Assembly: GCA_035578175.1 (NCBI GenBank)
Contig: JAQMRL010000005.1
Span: 51,069,722-51,133,721 of the forward strand
Direction: 5' to 3'
Origin: Catonia carolina
Lineage: Eukaryota > Arthropoda > Insecta > Hemiptera > Achilidae
DNA: 64,000 nt
Shown here: piece by piece, positions 55,503-64,000 of the stretch
Numbering within the stretch: position 1 is the stretch's first letter
Layout: each line of letters opens with the position of its first letter
The notes under the pieces: model-generated
Databases searched by the model: none
Told to the model about the DNA's origin: nothing
The model's input: only the letters and a program-made list of their open reading frames with translations
Position numbers and translations under genes: made by a program

Positions 55503-55893
55503 GCCCATAACAGACAGGTGGAGTGTAAAATTATTTACACTCAATCAGTTCGTTGCAGTGCTAAAATAAATAGTTCTGTTTCTTATCACATGGTCAGCCA
55601 ATTACATGACTGAATCATTTAAGAACAGAAGAGATAAAGGTTGAAAAGACACTGATCAGAGTTATCTCCTCTGAAAGTAATGAATTTCTATATACAGCCG
55701 GACCCTAATGTTGAATGAAGTGAAGGTGTCATTTGCAGAGTGGAAAATATGTGCTTTTCAGAGGGCCCGGCATACTGATAAGCATACTTTTCCATTCAAT
55801 GAGGAAGGTAATCGTAAACCACCTCACTCTTCGATTTACTACTAAAACCTCTACAGGTTCAAACCAGCCTTTTAGTTGATGACCTAAGCAACA
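55503..55893 (+). repeat. S1 SINE-like copy with 12-bp target duplication
   Basis: 391 bp between perfect ACAAATATCTAT at 55491-55502 and 55894-55905. Begins GCCCATAACAGACAGG and ends GATGACCTAAGCAACA, a CAA-rich tail that defines the 3' end of the family. Confidence 0.96.
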
Positions 55894-55905
55894 ACAAATA
55901 TCTAT

Positions 55906-56228
55906 AATATTTTTAATTGTCTAAATAAATTATAATATAGGCCTAATCAAAATAAATGCGCCTTATAAATCAGTATTAACTGTCGTTAAATATCGAATGT
56001 ACTGTACTTTTGACTTAAGATAGGCACTTGCGTAACGGATATAACAAAATAGAAAGAATCACCAGAAACCGTTGTAGCTTGTGCAATAAAATATCGAAAT
56101 CCTAAATCTCTCTTCTGGTCAAAAAACAAATACTGTTGCAAAAATTAATACTTAATTTAGTAAAAATCTAAAAATTCCGATACTTAGTCCACAGATTGCG
56201 AAATGAGAACAAATATCATTATTGCGAA
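55906..56228. other. No gene identified
   Basis: AT-rich; no feature recognised. Confidence 0.5.
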
Positions 56229-56230
56229 TA

Positions 56231-57595
56231 ATAAAGGGTGATTCAAAAAGAGCGCCGGTTTTGATATATCAAATTAAGAGATTTATTTTATTGAAAAACT
56301 GAAAATAAATACATCAACAAGTTCATCTTTCCTTCCGATTTTATGTATGAAAAATGATGTCATGCATGTGTCCTCCTCTACTGCGCTGGCACGCATCAAC
56401 TCTGTCCATGAAATTGGATATTACTGCTCGACAAGTTTCGACTTCCATTTGCCCGATAACCCGTCGAATTTCCTCCTTCAAGTCATTGATGTTTCGGGGT
56501 TTATTGGCATACACCAATGACTTCAGATGACCCCAAAGAGGAAAGTCACAAGGCGTCAAGTCACACGAACTTGGTAGCTATTGATGGTCGGAATTACGAG
56601 AAGTGATGCGATCCTGGAACCGTTCACGGAGCAACAACATTGTTTCTCGTGCAGCGTGACAGGTGGCACCATCCTGCTGAAACCACAACTCGTCAATGTC
56701 CATTCCATCCAAATGACGCCACAAAAACTCCCTAATCATCGAACGGTATCGGTCTCCATTTACTGTTACGGCTTGTCCTTCTTGATTTTCAAAAAAGTAA
56801 GGGCCGATGACACCGCCCGACCAAAAGCCGCACCAAACTGTCACTCGCTGTGCATACATTTCCCTTTCATTAACCACGCGAGGGTTTTCTAAACCCCACA
56901 TACGGCAGTTCTGTTTATTAACAAAACCGTTTAAGTGGAAGTGCGCCTCATCACTGAAAATGATGTTGTCTGCGAAGGTGTCATCATCCTGCCGTTTTCT
57001 CAATACCCAGTCAACAAACTGTCGTCTCTTCTGGTGGTCTGCCACTTTCAAATGTTGCGTCAACTGAATTTTATACGGGTGATATTGGAGATCGTACCGA
57101 AGAATTCTCCGTACAGAAGAACATCTTAAACCCAATTGTTGAGAACGGCGACGTATTGATTTTGCTGGGCTAACAGCCACACTGTCACGAACCAACGCAA
57201 CGTTCTGCTCAGTTTGGCCAGAACGACGACGTCCAGAACTTTTAAGGTCGACTGTTGAACCCATCTCAAAAAAATTTTTCATGAGCCTGCGAACTGTTGA
57301 TTCATTCGGTGCTTCATTACGTCCTAGAGTACCGCGAAGTCGCCTGACAGTAGCCGCATAACTCTCTCCACTCTGGTAAACTGTTTTGACGATTTACACT
57401 CGTTGCGCAATAGTAAACTTCTCCATGGTTAGACACAGACTGGGAGAGTACTACACTGCGAACAAGAGAAACTACAACTGAATCGTCAATCGGAATGTTC
57501 TCCAAAATAGAAATGAGGTCAAACAATGTTGCCAACCGATAAACAAAAATTTACCAGCCGTTTAAAAACCAGCGCTCTTTTTGAATCACCTTTAT
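56231..57595 (-). mobile_element. rosa-like mariner (DD41D), nearly complete
   Basis: 1365 bp with terminal inverted repeats ATAAAGGGTGATTCAAAAAG at 56231 and the inverse of ATAAAGGTGATTCAAAAAG ending at 57595, followed inward by AGCGC(C/T)GG on both sides. TA flanks at 56229-56230 and 57596-57597. Only the transposase lies inside. Both ends look competent; the coding region has two nonsense codons. By far the best preserved transposon here. Confidence 0.93.
56341..57426 (-). pseudogene. rosa-like (DD41D) transposase with two stop codons
   Basis: A single frame of 361 residues from ATG at 57424-57426 to the stop at 56341, with no frameshift. Codon 11 is TAA (57394-57396) and codon 283 is TAG (56578-56580). 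The N-terminus is helix-turn-helix-like (SYAATVRRLRG, NESTVRRLMKNF), followed by a GRRRSG linker and a second HTH-like region. Catalytic Asp159 (FSDEAHF), Asp252 (FQQDGATCH) and Asp294 (LTPCDF) are all present with 41 residues between the last two, the rosa-type spacing. C-terminus MDRVDACQRSRGGHMHDI. Inferred to be a young, recently inactivated copy. Confidence 0.92.
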
Positions 57596-57597
57596 TA

Positions 57598-58363
57598 CTC
57601 GTACAAAGAAAGATGCTCAGGAAATGGGAGGTGTGACAAGAAGAAAAATTTCATGGTTAAAAGACTTTAGAAATTGACTACAACCAGCTATTCAGACTAT
57701 AAGAAGAATAGGTGACTTGGAATTGAGGGATCTGGTATTTATATGTAGTAAATGTTACGTAAAATTTAAATACAAGGTGTTAGTTTTGGAATGTAATTTT
57801 TTCAATCCTCCAGTGTTCTATATCAACGGAAATTGTGATTTTCTGTAAATTCATTCTTTAAAATTGGCCTATTTCACAATATTGAATCGTTTAATATTTT
57901 ACACTACACGTTATTATAATTGTTGTAGATACAGCGTCAAACTTAGCTGTAAAAAAGTTAAGTTTAGAAAGTTTTTGCAATTCTTCTTGCCTTTTATTAA
58001 TTTTAACATACTTAAAATGAAAATATAAGTTACTAGTAATTGTTTGTAATGAAAAAGTTATTAAAATGCTGTAGTATTACTGCTTATAGTAGTTTTAACA
58101 TTTTGTAGATAGACCAAAGATAGTTTTGTATATTCTATTACGAAATACTGTTATAGTGATTCAACTATTTAACTACATTTAACTACTTTTTTTAATTAAT
58201 TCAAAACAGATACTAAATTGATACATAGTTATGCTGTAAAATATAATTCAAAATATCTTATTGTAAAAAATACTATTAAATAAATACTAATTTTAGTAAT
58301 AGTACTAACGATTTCATTATAAAATACCAATATTTATTTTTAATTTAAAATTTATATATATAC
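57598..58363. other. No gene identified
   Basis: AT-rich; 57600-57770 contains words such as RKISWLKD in one frame that may be a tiny LINE relic; otherwise nothing. Confidence 0.4.
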
Positions 58364-59267
58364 AGGGTGGTTCAAAAATATTTTGATGATATAGTCGTGA
58401 AAGAACCAATTATTTCCTATAGAATACTTTTCAATTTTTAATTAATTTTAATTTAATTTTTTTTTAATTCTTTGACCGATCTTGATGTGGTATTTGCTTC
58501 GTTCTGATAAATGTATATTCAATGTGACTTTATATCTATAAGGTTATGAAAATGTTTGAGTATGGAACGCATTAAAAATTGTTCATTAAGACACTAATTA
58601 TATTTTCTTTAATAAACCAGAAAGATGAATTTGGGAAATGATTACCGTTTGAACACATTGAAAAGTATCAATGTTTATCAGTATGCCAAACCTCATGGAA
58701 AGCACCTTTTTACCTTGAAAATTATATCTTCACTTTCTGAAGAAATAACTCTGATCAGTTTTATCTACATCTCTTATGTTCTTCAATTACTTAAGTCACT
58801 GGTTTTATAAGTCTCACCACTACGTCTACAAATGGCAGCGCGCTTTCAGTCCGGTTATTTTTGGGTCCCTCCTCGTATACCCAAATTTCTTTGAAGAGAG
58901 TTGATCTTCAATGGACAAGTTTACGGCCGTGATCAGGCGGAAAACAACTCGTGATAGTGCAACTCTACAAAATACAAAAAACTACAACTTCTGTACACGG
59001 GCGTACAGTAGTTTGAAACTGCTGTTACATTTTATTGCTCAAACCTTTTCGAAGTCAACAATTTGTATTATGATTTAGTATGATTGCCATATGTAAATTT
59101 TTACAGTCAGCAAGTTGGCCGGACCATGGCAGTCTCATCAAATTTTTTAACGGACTTTAATCAAATTCAGTTGATGACCGTTCCTATGTACACGCAATCA
59201 TAATACATTTCCAGTCATATTTTAAACCGTAAATTTATTAATGTAAATTTACTTCTGGACCATCCTA
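58364..59267. mobile_element. Candidate MITE with mariner-like ends
   Basis: ACAGGGTGGTTCAAAAAT at 58364 is a typical mariner/rosa-type end; ACTTCTGGACCATCCTAT near 59250-59267 is its weak inverse (about 12 of 17 positions). A degenerate S1 lies within. No transposase recognised. Right boundary uncertain. Confidence 0.4.
58655..58810 (-). repeat. Degenerate S1 fragment
   Basis: Order of words TTATCAGTATGCC, GGAAAGCACC, TATCTTCACTT, AATAACTCTGATCAG and TTCTTCAATTACTTAAG follows S1, with many changes and deletions. Confidence 0.55.
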
Positions 59268-59529
59268 TGTGTGTATTTATTCATAAAAATTGGGTTACTG
59301 CAAGTACTTATAATACCTGCTTAGTCATTTCTTTTCAAAACATAAATACTTTGCATTGACTTTTTAAATGCGAATGGTACATATTTATGTTACTCATGTT
59401 TATGTTTGTGTTATGTTTATAAATTATTAAGCAGTAGCATATTATGAAATCATACTCGTGTACTTCATATTTAATTTAAGATTTGTCATTAATGTTTTTT
59501 AAATTCATATAATCATAAAGTTTTTTTTT

Positions 59530-59780
59530 TTTTTTAGCTTTTATTGTTTCCGGAACTGTACATTGTTGACAACTGCCCAATTATTTTTTTTGCTGTATTT
59601 TTTGACGTAGATTAGACATGAGTTTGAACAGGGACCTCCAGTAGAGTTTGTTCATGGATGGCTGTCAACTGGTCACCATACAAAGTCGTTTGCACAACCG
59701 GTGTTACTTAACAAATAATAGCGACTTTCTACCAGCTGACTGACTGGGCTGGCCCGCCCGAAGGCCAATCATAAAGTTAA
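59530..59780. repeat. Dispersed repeat R5, copy 2
   Basis: Second copy of the repeat at 40308-40570. Begins after a T-run with GGAACTGTACATTG and ends near CAGCTGACTGACTG. Confidence 0.75.
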
Positions 59781-60589
59781 TTAATTGTACCCAAATAAAC
59801 CGTTGTTTATATTTTTATCGTTCTATTAATTACATTTTTATTGTTTAATTGTCCACTTACTAACCTATATTTATGTAGTATTGTAAACAATATTGTTAAA
59901 ATTATGTAAATTTCAGTTAAAAAGATTTATAAAAATTCCTTAGCTTTAAACAAAATAATCCAATTTTGAAAGAGTTTTCAACGCTAAAAATACATTAATG
60001 TTTGTTAAATTTAATTAAATAGTGGAATTATCAATATTTTAATGTGTTGTGAGTATCTTCATGGGCACTAAAGATAGTAAACCCCCTACAACCAAACAAC
60101 TGTGTGTATTTCATTGAAATTATGTTTCTTCTAACTTCCTTATCACGATCAACATTGGCGGCACAGGTGGAAAGCAGCAATTACAAAAATATTAAGTTAA
60201 ATAAAAATTTAAATACATAAAACTTAAATGAAATATTACATTCTTATATATTTTTGCCAGTAATTCTCAAAAAGGACGGATGTTAAAAAAAATATTATTA
60301 GTACCTAAGATTCTAAAACTTTGCAAATTTAATCAAGTATGACTAATAGTCGGGTAAAAATTATAAATTGGTTAGGTCATTGGTTTTTTTTTCTTAGTGC
60401 GTAACTACCTTTGCGCAATGATTTTTTGTTAAGGGAAGAGAAAGTTCTATGAAAATCCTGTGGGAGGGCCCCCAAAGTCTTATTATCGTCACTTACGGTT
60501 AATGTTTAGCATTGATGTGAAACAGAAATATAACTTTTTAAATCCCTAATGTGTGTACGTTGCAATCTTTTCTATTTAAGAACAACAAG
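59781..60589. other. No gene identified
   Basis: AT-rich; no feature recognised. Confidence 0.5.
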
Positions 60590-60842
60590 CAACCCGCATG
60601 AACCAATGAGATGAAATCTTGTACAGACTCAGGCCGACCGTTCCTGAGAGAGTGTGGTTAATTTAATTCCAACCATCAAGGTACACTGGTAACTACTGTC
60701 AAGTATTCAAATCCTTATACAAGTAAACTACCTTTACCAGGATTTGAACCAAGGATCTTCGTATCCGAAAATTTGCTATTAAACAGCTGACTCGTGACGA
60801 CGACTTTACCACTAGAACAATCCGGTGGATTAACTGACAGAA
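60590..60842 (-). repeat. tRNA-derived SINE, family S4
   Basis: Inverse strand: CCACCGGATTGTTCTAGTGG (A-box-like TCTAGTGG), GACGAGTCAGCTG region, B-box GGTTCAAATCC, then AAGGATTTGAATACTTGAC, ACCTTGATGGTTGG and a tail with GGTCGGCCTGAGTCTG and TTCATCTCATTGG. The tail differs from S2 and S3. Confidence 0.82.
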
Positions 60843-61850
60843 ATTGATCCCCTTTATAAAATTTTAAACGCAAATGTCTGTTTAAAATTGAGCCACCTTC
60901 GCTGAGTCGGTGTTAGGATTTCGAGATGTTGACTTCTTAATTGGCGTATCTTTAGTTTTAATTTCATTATTGGAATACCAAAAATTTATGTTAGAAATCA
61001 TATACTGTTTATTTTGTACAAATAACAATATTGTGTACAAATTGTATCATGATTATTTACAAACAATAAATCTGAAATCTGTGTTCCGGGAATAGGATAA
61101 AATTAGTGTTATGGACTTAACCGTATTGTTATTAATTTAATTTTAACTAACCAATCAAATCCTCATTTTTTAAAATTTACTCTACTCAGTTTATATGCTA
61201 CGTAATTCATCCGAAATCAGTTTGATTACATTTTGTTCTTCCTACTAATTCAAAAATTTTTTCCTGCAAAATTGTTTATAAATTTAAATTTCGGTAAAAT
61301 CGTTGAAGATAATTTTACATAAGATTTTTTAAAGACCTTTAGTTATTTTTAATAAGAACGAATTATTTATTTACAAAAATGTTATTGCGTATTTATATAA
61401 TACCTATTGTACAACAACAAAAAAATAATGCATAATATCAGTGAATATTATTAATAGCGGTGTTTCCTATTAGAGAAAGTAAAATTTCTCCATCGGTTCT
61501 GCAGGTCACACCTTCTTCTGGAATCTTAGGTGTGGTATTATGATTATGCCTCATCCGATTAGTATTTCAGTATCCTGGAACTTGAAAAATATTTCAATAC
61601 AATTGGATGATGACAGAATATCGATTATCTAAGTGATTAATTTAAATTCCGTAAGATTTGGTATAATTATTTCTAATTACTTTTACCTTTAGATAATTAT
61701 CTCCATGTGTACAAGATACTAGAAATATCACTCCCTCAGTGGGTGTAGTCATTACAGAGGCTGTAGTCACGATGTATTCTTGTAGGGGAAATTCTACTTA
61801 TGAAATTTTCCTTATATTTGACATGTACATTTTAATTACCTAAAACTTCC
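60843..61850. other. No gene identified
   Basis: AT-rich; no feature recognised. Confidence 0.5.
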
Positions 61851-62218
61851 TTTTTAACTTTCTCTTGCCCTATATGAACGGAAGGAAAGTATTATTTTCA
61901 TCTCAATTTTCAAAATAGAGTTTTCACTAGAAATAAATTAATCGTTATCAGGTCCCATGAACCCAAAAATTATGTTTGTAGCGATTGGTTAGTCTGTTTC
62001 TGAACAAATTATCTCAAGAATGGAATATTGAACTAAATTGAAACTTGTAATTTAAGTTAAGTACCATTACATCACCCATTTTCATTAAAATCGGTCAACC
62101 GGAAATTGTAGGTTATTCGTGTAATTTTTCAATTTTTGCGATTTTCTCAAAAACGGCTCCTACGATTTTTTTAATCGCCTCATTTACTAGATTTTTTATG
62201 CTCTACAAGAGGGTTGGT
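61851..62218 (+). mobile_element. H1 element fragment, 5' third
   Basis: Starts ACTTTCTCTTGCC, then ATATGAACGGAAGGAAAG, the AAAATCGGTCAACCGG core without a microsatellite, and stops after CTCTACAAGAGG. Diverged from copy F only 250 bp downstream in the same orientation. Confidence 0.82.
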
Positions 62219-62605
62219 GCTTTTTTATTTTTTTTTATGTTTTAGGCCAGAACTTTTAGTTTTTCTTGTACTACTTATCCAACAGAAAAGGGATCTTAAT
62301 TTCACCAACAAGAATACAGTGGTGAAGCTAACGTCCGTTTTCCCTATTTGACATACTGTTTATTTTTGTGAATTTAATCAGGTTTACAATTCAAAATAAA
62401 ATAAAATAGGGTTAATTTTACTCTCTGAAAAGAATAAGTAATAAACAAAAAAAACAGAAAATGTTATTTTTACTTTCTCTTGCCTGTATGAATATATAGG
62501 AAGGAAAGTATTGTTTTCATGTTTATTTTTCGAAATCGAGTTTTCACCGGATCTACACGTTTTCATACCCCTGAACAAAAAAAAAACATGTTTTTTAGCG
62601 TTTTG

Positions 62606-62671
62606 TCTGTGTGTGTGTGTGTGTGCGCGCGCGCGCGCGCGCGTGAGCGTGTGCGTGTGTGTGTGTGTGTG
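62606..62671. repeat. GT/GC alternating repeat in H1 copy F
   Basis: GTGTGT then GCGCGC then GTGTGT, nearly pure alternating purine-pyrimidine over about 65 bases. Confidence 0.93.
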
Positions 62672-62968
62672 AACAGAATATCTCAAGAATGGAACATCGT
62701 ACAAACTTGAAACTTAAATTAGGCCTACATACCACTACCGGACCCGACACGAACATTTTCATCAAAATCAGTCAACCGGAAGTAGTTTATTCGCGTCATT
62801 TTTCACTTTTTGCGATTTTCTCAAAAACGGCTCCTACGATTTTTTTAAAAATCGTCTCATTTAGTACATTTTTTATTCTCTACAAGATAGGATAGGCGCC
62901 ATGTCTGCTGAAATTCTTGGTGAGGCCCTGTCTCGTAAAAAAATTGTTTTTTTAAGATTGCGACGTTT

Positions 62969-63120
62969 ATTTATTATTTATTTATTTGACGTCGCATCAA
63001 CTGCAAGGTCATTAGCGACGACGTTCGGGTGTAACTGTGTGTAATGAAGATGAAATGATTTTTTGTTACGTAGGAAAATATGCCGTGCCTGAGTGGGATT
63101 CGAACCCAGGACCGCATGCA
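62969..63120 (-). repeat. 5'-truncated S2 SINE inside H1
   Basis: Inverse strand begins near GCATGCGGTCCTGGGTTCG, has B-box GGTTCGAATCCC, GGCATATTTTCCTACG, and the GTCGTCGCTAATGACC tail ending in AAATAAATAAT. Splits the H1 word GATTGCGAC from GACTTTAATATGC; any duplication is only about 3 bp. Confidence 0.85.
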
Positions 63121-63601
63121 GGACTTTAATATGCATTTTAGCGCAAAAATGTATAAAAGTTGTAGACAATTTAAATGCTTACAACTTTTATTTCAAACAT
63201 TTTTTTGAATAACTCTTAGTTTAGCGGCAATTAGCGATTTTCTGTTTTTTTCTCACGAAAACGTGTAAAAAATTGATTTTTTAAAGATTTCAGCCTAATT
63301 TTGCATTTTACGACAAAAAAATATATCATCAAATTTATAGGAAATTAAAAGATCTACAACTTTTATTTAGAGCGTTTTTCTCTACAACGCCTAGTTTAGC
63401 GTAAAGAGTGATTTTCATATTTTTAAGCCAACTGAGGTTGATTTTCATTTAGCGTCTTTCCCTCATGATTAAAATTAGATTATGTTTATTGAGGTTAGGT
63501 TTTCTGATTATTTCTAATGCCTTATTACTAATATGAGGTTTTATTGTTATCTATTTGTATTGACAAGAGAAAGTTGTGTGAGTGTTTCACACCATATTTT
63601 T

Positions 63602-64000
63602 AGACTTAGTTTCAGTTTTCTTGCTCTTCTGAAAATTTTGCTTAGTGAAAATAACATCCTTTTTCCTATGGATGGTCACATATTGTGTTTTTGAATCCAA
63701 TGTGAAACTAAACTTAGTGTATTATAATAATTTATTTTTTACAAATTATGATTAATGATATTTGCTGTCTTCGGTAGACATAATTTAGTAAATCAAATAA
63801 GTGTTAGTAATAAACTGAAATCGTGAAATGAGAAATAATCTATTATCCTGCCTCCGGTTTTGTACACATAAGACTAATCAAAACGCATTGCTCTTCTACG
63901 CATAGAACTGGCGGTAGTAGTTTATACTATTGTATAGAAGTAACATTGTCAACTATCATTTAAAATTCATTTATCATTAGTAAGTTGACTTCCAATCATT
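63602..64000. other. No gene identified
   Basis: AT-rich; no exon with PDSS1 similarity recognised. Confidence 0.5.

Larger units (their letters stand above)
62466..63601 (+). mobile_element. H1 element copy F, with S2 insert
   Basis: Full-length apart from an S2 insertion. 5' repeat ACTTTCTCTTGCC at 62471, GT/GC repeat (62606-62671), both AAGTTGTAG units, 3' stem-loop GTGTGAGTGTTTCACAC and CATATTTTT end. Confidence 0.87.

Noticed and set aside
56581..57129. Plus-strand frames of 60-100 codons
   Set aside because: They are antisense shadows of the rosa-type transposase.
51570..64000. Next PDSS1 exon (segment after NHKK)
   Set aside because: No stretch resembling the expected AGD-containing continuation was seen.

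Overview
This window looks like AT-rich, repeat-crowded nuclear DNA from an animal, most likely an insect. The reasons are spliced coding exons, tRNA-derived SINEs, jockey-type LINEs, and mariner, pogo/Tigger, piggyBac-like and Helitron-type DNA transposons. The order is not proven. The density of transposons and the size of the intron suggest a large-genome insect, possibly hemipteran (inference).

Only one host gene is recognisable, a plus-strand polyprenyl diphosphate synthase subunit 1 (PDSS1, coenzyme Q side-chain synthesis). Two internal exons are visible, at 19209-19342 and 51428-51569. They join in frame (phase 2) and are separated by an intron of about 32.1 kb. The second exon carries the first aspartate-rich motif, DDVID. 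I could not find the first exon or the later exons (including the second Asp-rich motif), so the flanking 19 kb and 12 kb are probably also intron, or partly upstream DNA.

Everything else I can identify is transposon-derived. (1) A ~0.95-1.1 kb non-coding family here called H1 (about 12 full or partial copies) has subterminal inverted repeats, a microsatellite, an internal ~125-bp duplication and a 3' stem-loop, the plan of Helentron-derived HINE/DINE-1 elements. (2) A ~395-bp SINE-like family (S1, about 12 copies) has 10-12-bp target duplications but no obvious tRNA head. (3) Three tRNA-derived SINE families (S2, S3, S4) occur, S2 and S3 sharing related 3' tails. (4) LINE remnants include several jockey-like pieces and many C-terminal reverse-transcriptase pieces, some 5'-truncated with clear target duplications. 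(5) DNA transposons include a nearly intact rosa-like DD41D mariner (56231-57595, two nonsense codons), a mariner whose 5' end was replaced by an inverted copy of its 3' end (5328-6248), a deleted mariner (19971-20926), pogo/Tigger-type elements (15030-16067, 21551-23347), a piggyBac-like MITE (18189-18750), a 650-bp MITE (37387-38036), a 792-bp foldback (33411-34202) and two Helitron-like 3' ends.

The layout is nested. S1 sits inside LINEs and a pogo-like element, S2 inside four H1 copies, a LINE inside H1, and H1 inside an S4. No operon, CRISPR array, intact tRNA or rRNA gene, or intact autonomous transposon was found. Short repeat calls carry more uncertainty in their boundaries than in their family assignment.
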